From Flavivirga eckloniae (lineage in GTDB: Bacteria; Bacteroidota; Bacteroidia; Flavobacteriales; Flavobacteriaceae), in NCBI RefSeq assembly GCF_002886045.1, contig NZ_CP025791.1, positions 3,487,001-3,551,000 of the forward strand: a stretch of 64,000 bases of DNA. The letters are read 5' to 3'. Below the pieces are notes generated by a model. The model ran no database searches. It saw nothing but the letters and a program-made list of their open reading frames with translations, and had not been told where the DNA came from. Numbering within the stretch: the first letter of the stretch is position 1; each line of letters opens with the position of its first letter. Positions 25,507 through 33,880 of this stretch are shown piece by piece. The translations under genes and the position numbers were made by a program.

Positions 25507-27593
25507 ATGCGACTTTTAAAATTCATTCTCTTTTTTATTGTAATTCAAGTATCTGCTCAACAAGGGGGCATGTGGATTCCTTCTCTTTTAGAAGGTCTGA
25601 ACGAAGCAGAAATGACAAGTTTGGGCAGTAAACTAACAGCCAAAGACATTTACGATGTTAATAATTCCAGTCTTAAAGATGCCATTGGCCATTTTAATGG
25701 AGGTTGCACAAGTGAAGTGATTTCACCTAAAGGTTTGTTGCTAACAAATCATCACTGTGGTTTTAGTCAAATACAATCACATTCATCATTAGAAAATGAT
25801 TATTTAAAAGATGGCTTTTGGGCAATGTCTCTTGCGAGGAAATTCCAAATAAAGGGCTTTACGTAGAGTTTATTGTAAGAATTGAAGATGTTACAAACGC
25901 TATGCTTGCAGGTGTAACAGATGGTTTAAGTCCTACAGAGAAACAATCAAAAATAGATATTAATAGAAACAGTGTTATAAAGGCAGTAAAAAAGGAAGAT
26001 TGGCAAGGCATAAAAGTTAAGCCATTTTACAAAGGCAATCAGTATTATTTATTTGTTACCGAACGTTTTGATGATGTGCGTTTAGTTGGGGCACCACCTA
26101 GTAGTATTGGGAAGTTTGGTAGCGATACAGATAACTGGGTATGGCCAAGACATACAGGCGATTTCTCAATGTTCAGAATTTATGCAGATAAAAATAATCG
26201 TCCAGCAAAATACAGTAAGGATAATGTGCCGTATAAACCAAAACATTTTTTACCAGTATCGTTAGATGGTATTGAAGAAGGCGATTTCACGATGGTGTTT
26301 GGGTTTCCTGGTCGTACCAACGAATACTTACCAGCCGTAGCTGTCGAGCAAATTACTCAAAAAGTAAACCCATCAAAAATAGCTATTAGGGATGCCGCTT
26401 TAAAAGTGATTGATGCTCATATGAAAGCAAATGATAAAATACGCATTCAATATGCATCTAAGCAAGCACGAATTGCCAATGCGTGGAAAAAATGGATTGG
26501 ACAAAATCAAGGTATAGAAAGAAGTGGAGCTGTAAACATTAAACGCCAGTTTGAAAAGGAATTTACAAAAACCATAAAAGAAAAAGGGCTTGAGGATAAA
26601 TATGGAAATCTGTTACCAGAATTTGAACGCTTATATAAAGAATTTGAAGCGGTTAATGTAAAGCGCAATAACTTTGTTGAAGTCTTTGTACGTACTAACG
26701 AGCTTATGCAAATCATGTTTCGTTTAATACAAATGGAAAATGCTGCTAATCAAAGTGAAGCTGCTTTTGAAAAAGCAAGAACATCGATAATTAATGGCTT
26801 AAAAAAGGTTCATAAAAATTACAATGTAATTGTCGATAAAGGAGTTTTCGAATCTGTAATGCCATTGTATTCTAAAAATATCGACAACTCTATCTACGAT
26901 AAAACAGCATTTACAAATCTAGATAATGCTTTGAAACTGATAGAAGGTAAGTCTAAAAAAGTAATTAAAAATCTGAATGAAGATGCTGCATATCAATATG
27001 CAAAACCTATGATCATTGATTTTTATCTGAATATAGAACCCGAGTTTCAACGTATCAATACACAAATCAATGCCGTTCAAACGCAATACATGAAAGCATT
27101 GATGGACGTTATGCCAGAAGAACGTTATTTTCCAGATGCTAACAGTACGCTTCGTATTACTTACGGAAAAGTAAACGGCTATTCACCCAGAGATGCGATT
27201 TACTACAATCCTGTGACGTATTTAGATGGCGTTATTGAGAAATATGTGCCCGGAGATTACGAATTTGATGTGCCCAAAAAGTTAAGGGAATTATACGATG
27301 CAAAAGATTACGGACAATATGCAGATACTAACGGAAAATTACCTATCTGTTTTTTAGGAACCAATCATACCACAGGAGGTAACTCGGGAAGCCCTGCAAT
27401 TGACGCCGAAGGTAATCTGGTAGGCTTAAATTTCGATCGTGTTTGGGAAGGCACTATGAGTGATATTTATTATGACCCTGAAATTTGTAGAAATATCATG
27501 GTAGACTTACGCTATGTTCTTTTTATAATTGATAAATATGCAGGTGCGAAACATCTAATTGAGGAGATGATGTTGGTTCATCCTAAAGGTTAA
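25507..27593 (+). pseudogene. S46-family dipeptidyl peptidase interrupted by a frameshift
   Basis: Two overlapping frames together make one S46 (DPP7/DPP11-type) serine peptidase of about 695 residues. The first frame (25507-25866) has the signal peptide ending VSAQ, the start GGMWIPSLLE and the catalytic His in LTNHHCGF. The second frame covers the rest, with FGSDTDNWVWPRHTGDFSMFR around the catalytic Asp and GGNSGSPAID with the nucleophile Ser. The frame changes by one base near 25828-25840, between GFWAMS and EEIPNKGLYVEF. All three catalytic residues remain, and everything downstream is well conserved. The break is therefore recent or a sequence error. S46 enzymes cleave dipeptides from peptide N-termini in the periplasm. 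Confidence 0.85.
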
Positions 27594-27744
27594 AGCTATT
27601 ATTAACCTAAACTCGATAAAATTTCAATAGATAAGTAGTTGTTGTGTCGTTAACAAACAACACTTTTTTATGTTGTAATGATTTATTCTTTCGCAGAACC
27701 TTTACGACTTAAGCAATAATAAATTCTTTATTTCTTTGTGTTCC

Positions 27745-27777
27745 AGACCTGTCAGGTTTTTAAAACCTGACAGGTCT
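27745..27777. repeat. Long perfect hairpin repeat
   Basis: AGACCTGTCAGGTTTT and AAAACCTGACAGGTCT form a perfect 16-base inverted repeat with one loop base. It resembles the dispersed ACCTGACAGGT repeat common in Bacteroidota and may double as a terminator between the converging peptidase and XRE genes. Confidence 0.7.
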
Positions 27778-27843
27778 CGTAAAATTTTAATGTAATGGTG
27801 TAGTTTAGATATAGATACTTTCTAATTCAGTTGAGAAAACAGT

Positions 27844-28275
27844 TTACTTTGCAATAACCGTCATATACTTTAATTCGCCTTTCTTCCACTTTTTAATTTC
27901 GCTTTCTGTTAGTGGTACAATCGAAATTATATCAAATCTCTTTTTAACGTTTCCATTTTTATCAACTTCGTGTTTTTTAGTAGCTGATTTTAACAACTTC
28001 AATCGAATTCTGACTAAATCATCTTTAAGAATTTCAGACGGAAAAATATCTTGATAAGATTTTAAGCCTAAAGCTTTAGCTGCTCTGGACAGCATCCTTA
28101 TATTATATTTAGATCTGTGTTTAGGGTTTTCAATTTGCCCCAAATACCCTTCAGATACTCCTATGCGTTGAGCCAAATCTACCTGATCGATATACGGCTC
28201 TGACTTTACCCTTAAATCTCTCAACTTCTCAATAACATAAAAATCTATATGGGATATTATTATTTCAATAGTCAT
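27844..28275 (-). CDS. XRE-family transcriptional regulator
   Basis: DNA-binding protein of 143 residues. A helix-turn-helix of Cro/C1 type lies at about residues 12-72: QVDLAQRIGVSEGYLGQIENPKHRSKY, written here in parts as DLAQRIGVSEGYLGQIE and NPKHRS. LSRAAKALGL follows as the fourth helix. The C-terminal half is lysine-rich and not recognised; it may be a dimerisation region. An inverted repeat overlaps its start codon (28273-28296), suggesting autoregulation. It lies at the edge of the irregular accessory segment 27.6-29.6 kb. Confidence 0.8.
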   Translation of the reverse strand: MTIEIIISHIDFYVIEKLRDLRVKSEPYIDQVDLAQRIGVSEGYLGQIENPKHRSKYNIRMLSRAAKALGLKSYQDIFPSEILKDDLVRIRLKLLKSATKKHEVDKNGNVKKRFDIISIVPLTESEIKKWKKGELKYMTVIAK

Positions 28276-28296
28276 ACTTGCATATATATAAGTATG
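28273..28296 (-). promoter_or_regulatory. Operator-like inverted repeat over the XRE start codon
   Basis: CATACTT, ten A/T-rich bases, AAGTATG: a perfect 7-10-7 inverted repeat including the ATG of the XRE gene. The spacing suits a Cro/C1-type dimer. Confidence 0.45.
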
Positions 28297-28428
28297 TAAA
28301 TCAAACGATTTGATTGACTATATTCACATGTCTATTGCTATGTAATTTATTTTTAATATATTAGCCTCAGATTATTTAAATTTGCGATTCTTCGTATAGA
28401 AAATATTTGAAGCTTTCGCTTTGAATCT

Positions 28429-28538
28429 CTGAATTGAAAACTGGTAATTTTACAACCACGAGATGATAAGCAGATTGGCTCGCGTACCCGGGCGTGGGCT
28501 CTCTTATCGTGGTTCGGTATACCAGTACCTCAATTCAG
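28429..28538. ncRNA. Candidate structured RNA or DNA hairpin site (nested inverted repeats)
   Basis: Five pairs of complementary segments are nested in order within 110 bases. CTGAATTGA (28429-28437) pairs with TCAATTCAG (28530-28538), CTGGTA (28441-28446) with TACCAG (28520-28525), AACCAC (28454-28459) with GTGGTT (28509-28514), and GATAAG (28465-28470) with CTTATC (28503-28508). The GC-rich tip 28476-28500 contains CCCGGG. A further CCCTTT/AAAGGG hairpin follows at about 28556-28577. The GC-rich tip stands out in an A/T-rich region. No known RNA family was recognised. The remaining parts of 28276-28750 hold no gene I can see. Confidence 0.5.
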
Positions 28539-28750
28539 GTAAGTTGAGTTCTACGCCCTTTTTATTTTAATAAAGGGTTGGTAACGCATTTGTCCTATTT
28601 TTTTTGAATAGAAGTTAGCTGTACCTGGTAGTTTAACTTATCGCTTTTTAAGATTCCTTTAGATACTGAAACATCTATCCTGAATTTAGTTCAAGAAGTT
28701 AGGTATAAGCGTGTTCAGTGCTGATTTTTAATAACTTAAAAAACTAACCC

Positions 28751-29086
28751 ATGCTAGAAATTAAAACCAAAACGCCATCACTTAAGGTGTTAATGTCCCA
28801 TTATGTCACTTTAGCCTTGCTTATATTATTGATAGATAAGTCGGGCTTAACAAAAACCGTTAAAGAACACTGTAAAACGGGGCTAAAGGTTATCGGGATT
28901 ATTTATGCCGATGAAGCTTACGGTATGGGAACCGAAGCTTTATTGGAAAAAGAATTCAAGGAATTTTTTAAATTATTTTCCCCTTCATGTTTTAACGACC
29001 AAGGGGTGATTTCTGCAGATATAGTTTTGAAAAACTTAAAAATGAGCATTATAACAGAAGATATCATACATATGGTTCGGGAGTAA
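28751..29086 (+). CDS. Hypothetical protein, 111 residues
   Basis: Unrecognised frame starting with ATG at 28751. Residues about 12-30 are hydrophobic (VLMSHYVTLALLILLIDK) and the rest is a mixed helical sequence with acidic clusters (YADEAYGMGTEALLEKEFKEF). There are two cysteines and no known motif. It lies between the nested hairpin and a repeat element, with its own upstream gap of over 200 bases. The composition looks coding, but there is no family support. Confidence 0.5.
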   Translation: MLEIKTKTPSLKVLMSHYVTLALLILLIDKSGLTKTVKEHCKTGLKVIGIIYADEAYGMGTEALLEKEFKEFFKLFSPSCFNDQGVISADIVLKNLKMSIITEDIIHMVRE

Positions 29087-29106
29087 ATAGTTGCCTACTT
29101 AAATAT

Positions 29107-29336
29107 AATTTAAGGTGAGTTCGATTTAAAAGCAGTCTAATTTTAACGATAAATACACTAAAAATGTTACTTGTCACCTTGAGCGCAGTCGAAAGGTCAT
29201 TAAAACCTATAATTTTAGATAGGTTTCGACTTTAGCCTGTCTTGAGCGGAGTCGAAAGGCTCAACCCGACACTTAAATTAAATCACTGGCATTCAATATA
29301 ATAATATTATGATTACGTCGAACTCACGTTAATTTA
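29107..29336. repeat. Intergenic element bordered by inverted repeats
   Basis: Within the 515-base gap 29087-29602, which holds no gene, AATTTAAGGTGAGTTCGA (left) and TCGAACTCACGTTAATTT (right) are imperfect inverted copies about 210 bases apart. Between them are two further dispersed-repeat pieces, CTTGAGCGCAGTCGAAAGG at about 29175 and CTTGAGCGGAGTCGAAAGG at about 29242. The rest of the gap contains only A/T-rich sequence, with a weak CAATAAGG...CTTATTG pairing near 29492 and 29592. Confidence 0.45.
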
Positions 29337-29602
29337 AAATACATATAAAACACTTTTACATTAACGTCGCACAACTTATGTAGGATGTAAGCCATTCCCT
29401 TTTGCTTTTTATATAGAATTTGTAATTTCTTCTATAAGTAAGAGAAATTTAATCTCTCCGTTTATTGTAATGCAGGTGCACTTGGAAAAACAATAAGGTC
29501 TCTAACTAAAATTTTTCTGGTAAAGGGGAATCTTGCATCAATTTTTCATTTAATCAACATAAATCAATCATGAATATTAATACTAAGATTAGATCTTATT
29601 GT

Positions 29603-30079
29603 TTACTTGATGTTAAATCGTTCAATATCTAAATACATCATAACATCATTGATACAGGTTTTTAAATTGGTTTTTATTTCTTGAGCCCAAAACCGGAATA
29701 CGGTATATCCCATATCTTCTAATTGTTGGTTAACTTCTTTGTCTCGTTGTATGTTCCTTTCAATCTTCGGAATCCAAAAATCGCGATTCGTTTTTAGTTT
29801 GGCTTTTCGTTCATCCCAATTATAACCATGCCAATATTCGCCATCAATAAAAATGGCAAGTCTATATTTTTTTATGCTTACATCGGGTCTCCCTGGGAGT
29901 TGTTTGCTGTCTACCCGATAACGTACGCCCTTGCTCCAAAGTGCTTTACGAAAAATCATTTCTGGCTTGGTGTTTTTACCACGAATTTTGCTCATCATTT
30001 TAGAGCGCTTTTTTGTGGTATAAAACCCTGATGCTTCGCTGAACCTTGGAACTTTTATTTTTTTGTATTCATAGGTCAT
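29603..30079 (-). CDS. vsr: Very short patch repair (Vsr-type) endonuclease
   Basis: Restriction-endonuclease-fold nuclease of 158 residues. Vsr landmarks are RSKMMSKIRGKNTKPE at the N-terminus, LPGRPDVSIKKYRLAIF with the metal-binding Asp, GEYWHGYNW with the conserved Trp-His, and FWIPKIERNIQRDKEV followed by the strand GYTVFRFWAQEI. The zinc-binding cysteines of E. coli Vsr are absent, as in the subgroup with an Asp-Gly-acidic-aromatic-Trp-His motif. The frame extends upstream to 30118, but the ATG at 30079 gives the expected N-terminus. Vsr normally corrects T:G mismatches arising from a cytosine-5 methyltransferase; no such gene is in this window. Confidence 0.85.
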   Translation of the reverse strand: MTYEYKKIKVPRFSEASGFYTTKKRSKMMSKIRGKNTKPEMIFRKALWSKGVRYRVDSKQLPGRPDVSIKKYRLAIFIDGEYWHGYNWDERKAKLKTNRDFWIPKIERNIQRDKEVNQQLEDMGYTVFRFWAQEIKTNLKTCINDVMMYLDIERFNIK

Positions 30080-30157
30080 AACTATTCTAAAATACAAATA
30101 AAACCAGACAAGAAACATTTTCTTGCCTGGAAAAAAACGAGCTATTAATCAACCAAA

Positions 30158-32536
30158 TTAAAATTGGAAGCGATAACCCACATCTGGAAAAAGTCCTATT
30201 TGATCTATCCGGTTTATATCGTTTGTTAAACGGTTATATCGGCGTTCGAATATATTTTTCTTATTGGTTAAGTTTTGAATATCTACAAAAAACTGGTGCG
30301 ATTGTTTTTTCCTTTTGCTATTCATTTTAAAACCAACCTTAAAATCCCAGCGCATATAATTATCGTACTGTTTTGAGAAAGCCTGATCTTCTAAAAGTAC
30401 TTCGAAGCCTGTTTGTTGTGAAGCTTCTAAATTTATAGGCGTATAATAACGTCCGCCAGAAATAGAAAAACGCGTATCGAAAAACAGAACATTTTTTTTG
30501 GCTTTACCCACAGTTATTTCTTTACCAGCTAACAGGTTAGTAACATATTCATTATTGAACGGTGTGTTTCTTTCAATACCATCGCTGCCTTTGTATTTAC
30601 TTTCAAAAAAAGATGAGGTTAGTAGCCCATAGAATCCGTTGCTAAAAAACTTTTCAACCGTTAACTCTATCCCTTGGTTATACCCTTTTCCTTCATTTTT
30701 AAGAGAAAAGACATTATTGTTAAATTCAAAATCGGCACCTTCTGTTAAAGAAGAATAGCTCGACGGAAAAGGCTCTACCGCAGCTTTAGTAATGTTTTGG
30801 TAATAAATCTCTGCTTTTGCTCTCCAGCTTTTTGCCAATTTTACATCATAACCAAACACATAATGTTCACTTCGTGTAAAATCCAGATTCTTATTGGTCT
30901 GTACCAATTCACCATTAACGTTTTCGTTTAAAAACAGAATCGGTAAGGGAATAGTTTGATGATGTATGCCATAACCTAAACTTAGGTTATGCTTTGGAGC
31001 GATTTTATAATTCAATGCACCCCTGGGTTCTATTACGAATTGGCTGTTTAAAGAACTGTATTGCGCGTGTACCCCTGCATTTAAAGTAAGCTTTTTAGAG
31101 AGTCTAAAACGCCCTTGAATATATGGTTGAAATAAGTTTAGACTTTCATCTGTATCTCTAAAAGTAAATAAATCGGGATCACCATCGTTGTTTAAATCTG
31201 GTTGTTCATCTCTATCTTTTAAGAAGGATTTTAGTTTAAGATTTTCAAAAATAACCCCGGTTCTTAAGGTGATATGCTTGTTTAACTTAGAATTGAATAA
31301 GGTTGAAGCTGTAATGCGGTTATTTTTGCTATCCGATTCTGTGTACTTAATAATACGTTCGTTAGGTGTGTCTTTATCTATAAATCGATCTTCTGTATAA
31401 TTATTACCAGAACTAGATATAGCAGCTACTGTTTTTAAGTAGCTTTTTTTGCCAATGGTAATGCGGTGGTTAAGCCCAAAAACATTAAAGCTAGATTTAA
31501 CGAATGAGTTTTCGTCTTCTGCAGCAAACAGATCATCCTTTTCGATTTCGTCTCCTAAAAACTCGATATCTGAGTTTCCAATAACCCCAAATAGCGATAT
31601 GTTGCCAAGAGTACCAGTTCCTAAATCAATATTATAGGAAATATCACTATAATTTGGGGTTGCAGAAGTGCCACCGCCACTAACAAGACTTATTAAAGAA
31701 TATCTGCCCGCCACTAAAAAAGAACCATTTTTTTTGCCTAACGGACCTTCTGCCATAGCTTCAATACCTGTAAATACACCTGCTTGAACTGTGAATTCGT
31801 AGTCGTCGGTATTTCCCTTTCTAAAGCCTAAATCGAAAACTCCTCCTATAGCGTTACCATATTCTGCTGGGAAAGCAGACGTTATAAAATCGGAATTTTT
31901 AAGCATGTTGGTATTTAATGCCGAAACAGGGCTTCCCGTTGTGCCAAATGAGGAATAATGATTAGGGCTGGGAATAGGGATACCTTCTAACCGCCATAAT
32001 AACCCCGATGGTGAATTACCACGAACTACAATGTCGTTTCTGCTATCGTCGGGAGAGGAAACACCCGCAAAGTTTGCGGCTAATCTTCCAACATCACTTC
32101 TGCCGCCAGAAAAACGAGTAGCTTCCTCCATACTAAACTGACGTGCAGAGATTGCAGCGAGTTTATTTACAGCTCTTTCCTTATTCGTTCCGGCAGTTAA
32201 AACTACGGCCTCTAATTCACCGTAAGCTTCCGTTAAACTTACATTTACAACAACATCCTTACCAGAAGTAACACCCAGATCTGGTAGGGTTATAGGTTCG
32301 TAGCCCACATAATTAATGCGTATAGTTTGCCTGCCTAAAGGCACATTGCTTAAAGTGAAATATCCGTTTTCGTCAGTTATAACTCCGGTAGATTTTTCTT
32401 GATTTAATAATTCAATGGTAGCGCCAGGAAGTGGAATTTCCGATTGTTTGTCGACTACCAATCCCTTAATGGTTCCAGTTTGTGCTTGCAGTAAAAATGA
32501 AACACATAACATGGACAATTTTAATATAAACTTCAT
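30158..32536 (-). CDS. TonB-dependent receptor with carboxypeptidase-like N-terminal domain
   Basis: Outer-membrane receptor of 792 residues. A signal peptide ending LLQAQ precedes a carboxypeptidase-D-like regulatory domain at about 20-110 (GLVVDKQSEIPLPGATIELL, LGRQTIRINYVGYEP). The plug spans about 120-230 (ARQFSMEEATRFSGG, NDIVVRGNSPSGLLWRLEG). The barrel ends with YRFQF, a C-terminal aromatic as expected for assembly by the BAM complex. It is transcribed divergently from a LytTR kinase/regulator pair, which may control it. The substrate is not indicated. Confidence 0.9.
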   Translation of the reverse strand: MKFILKLSMLCVSFLLQAQTGTIKGLVVDKQSEIPLPGATIELLNQEKSTGVITDENGYFTLSNVPLGRQTIRINYVGYEPITLPDLGVTSGKDVVVNVSLTEAYGELEAVVLTAGTNKERAVNKLAAISARQFSMEEATRFSGGRSDVGRLAANFAGVSSPDDSRNDIVVRGNSPSGLLWRLEGIPIPSPNHYSSFGTTGSPVSALNTNMLKNSDFITSAFPAEYGNAIGGVFDLGFRKGNTDDYEFTVQAGVFTGIEAMAEGPLGKKNGSFLVAGRYSLISLVSGGGTSATPNYSDISYNIDLGTGTLGNISLFGVIGNSDIEFLGDEIEKDDLFAAEDENSFVKSSFNVFGLNHRITIGKKSYLKTVAAISSSGNNYTEDRFIDKDTPNERIIKYTESDSKNNRITASTLFNSKLNKHITLRTGVIFENLKLKSFLKDRDEQPDLNNDGDPDLFTFRDTDESLNLFQPYIQGRFRLSKKLTLNAGVHAQYSSLNSQFVIEPRGALNYKIAPKHNLSLGYGIHHQTIPLPILFLNENVNGELVQTNKNLDFTRSEHYVFGYDVKLAKSWRAKAEIYYQNITKAAVEPFPSSYSSLTEGADFEFNNNVFSLKNEGKGYNQGIELTVEKFFSNGFYGLLTSSFFESKYKGSDGIERNTPFNNEYVTNLLAGKEITVGKAKKNVLFFDTRFSISGGRYYTPINLEASQQTGFEVLLEDQAFSKQYDNYMRWDFKVGFKMNSKRKKQSHQFFVDIQNLTNKKNIFERRYNRLTNDINRIDQIGLFPDVGYRFQF

Positions 32537-32662
32537 TTTATTTTTTTAATTGATTTAAATCAAATTTGAAGGTTAAAATGAAAAAAATAAAGCTGCTTTT
32601 TTTGAAGTGTTTAATTTTAACTTAAGTTGTTTAAGTGGGCTTTAAACTATGCCATGAAGCAT

Positions 32663-32687
32663 ATTTAAACCGTTTTTCGGTTTAAAT
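32663..32687. promoter_or_regulatory. Palindrome between TonB receptor and LytTR kinase
   Basis: ATTTAAACCG and CGGTTTAAAT form a perfect 10-base inverted repeat with a 5-base loop in the middle of the 260-base divergent region. It could be an operator for the neighbouring response regulator or a hairpin; further GTTTAA motifs surround it. Confidence 0.45.
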
Positions 32688-32759
32688 GGAAACAATAACA
32701 GTTTAAGCGCTTATTTAACAACTGAAATGGAAAATGGGGTTTTTTAACAGCGTACTCAG

Positions 32760-32767
32760 TATATTTG
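32760..32767 (+). promoter_or_regulatory. -7 element before the LytTR kinase
   Basis: TATATTTG matches TAnnTTTG and lies 29 bases before the kinase ATG at 32797. No clear TTTG partner is seen. Confidence 0.4.
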
Positions 32768-32796
32768 AACATGATGATTGTTAGAATAACATTTGA

Positions 32797-33879
32797 ATGA
32801 TTAAGACTGCACAAATAAAAAAAATAGGGTTTAGGTTTCTGGTTATCAATATTATTTTTCTATTGATAAAGCTTACCGTTAATACTAAAGAAAAACATCT
32901 TAATGGCGAAGACCCTATAAATGAACCTGTTTTTTATTATGTGTCTGCGATTATATTCTTTCTGCTTACTTGGGAAATAAACGATTGGTTAATTAAAAGG
33001 AAGAACAAGGATGTATTGAAATCTAACATGAGTTTTTATAATAGTCTAGATGTTTTAGTAAAAACATTGGCAATCATGTTACCTTTTATGGCGCTATCGT
33101 ATTATTTAGCGATTTTTGAATTTAACTATATATGTAGAATTGATGCGGAAGATCCCTGGTTACAATTTCGTGTAGACTTTTTAAGAGCCGCATTATTGCT
33201 TTTTTCCCTAACTGTTTTTAACCTGTTTTATTACACCACAAAGCGGGCAAAGGAAATTGAAAGTTCTTTACACCAACTAAAGCAGGAGGTCATAACCTCG
33301 AAGTATAACTCGCTAAAAAACCAAATAAGCCCACATTTTTTATTTAATAGTTTAAATACGTTAACCTCGTTAATGTACGAAGATCGCGATCTGGCATCAG
33401 ATTTTGTAACGAGATTAGCTTCGTGTTATCGTTATATCCTGGATAATAAGGAGAAAGATTTAGTAACCTTGGAAAAGGAATTAAACTTTTTAGATTCATT
33501 TATATTTATGATGAATGTGAGGCACAAGGAATCATTATCCATAACAACCAATATTTTAGTTAACCCTAAAGGCTTTTCAATACCAACACTGTCTTTGCAA
33601 ATGTTGGTAGAGAATGCGCTTAAGCATAACTATTTTTCAAAGGAGAAACCTTTGGAAGTTAATATATATTCTAATGATAAAAACCTAGTTATACAAAACA
33701 CATTGCGTAAAAGAAAAGAAGAACCATCAACTAAACTAGGTATTAGTAATATTAAAAAGCGTTATGCTTTTTATACGAATGAACAGATAGTTATCGAGGA
33801 AAAAAATGATATTTACAAAATTGAAATTCCGTTATTGCATAAAGCCATAAAACAATTTGATATGCCCTTAGAATCTTAA
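32797..33879 (+). CDS. LytS/YehU-type sensor histidine kinase
   Basis: Membrane kinase of 360 residues. Four hydrophobic segments occupy about residues 10-30, 45-65, 87-110 and 125-145. A coiled segment is followed by the His_kinase domain with the phospho-acceptor His in NQISPHFLFNSLNTL. The ATPase N-box is MLVENALKHNYF, with a shortened ending (LGISNIKKRYAFY). This is the LytS/YehU class that partners LytTR regulators. Its partner starts two bases after its stop. It probably responds to an envelope signal and acts on the divergent TonB receptor gene. Confidence 0.9.
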   Translation: MIKTAQIKKIGFRFLVINIIFLLIKLTVNTKEKHLNGEDPINEPVFYYVSAIIFFLLTWEINDWLIKRKNKDVLKSNMSFYNSLDVLVKTLAIMLPFMALSYYLAIFEFNYICRIDAEDPWLQFRVDFLRAALLLFSLTVFNLFYYTTKRAKEIESSLHQLKQEVITSKYNSLKNQISPHFLFNSLNTLTSLMYEDRDLASDFVTRLASCYRYILDNKEKDLVTLEKELNFLDSFIFMMNVRHKESLSITTNILVNPKGFSIPTLSLQMLVENALKHNYFSKEKPLEVNIYSNDKNLVIQNTLRKRKEEPSTKLGISNIKKRYAFYTNEQIVIEEKNDIYKIEIPLLHKAIKQFDMPLES

Positions 33880-33880
33880 T

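Noticed and set aside
28429-28538. Nested hairpin considered as an integron attC site, SRP RNA or 6S RNA
   Set aside because: No matching R'/R'' core (RYYYAAC/GTTRRRY) at the ends, no integrase, no GGAA-containing SRP apical loop and too short for typical 6S RNA. It is left unassigned.
29603-30079. Vsr-type gene taken as evidence for a complete restriction-modification or defence island
   Set aside because: No methyltransferase, restriction enzyme or other defence gene is adjacent, and the SIR2-TPR gene is 26 kb away.
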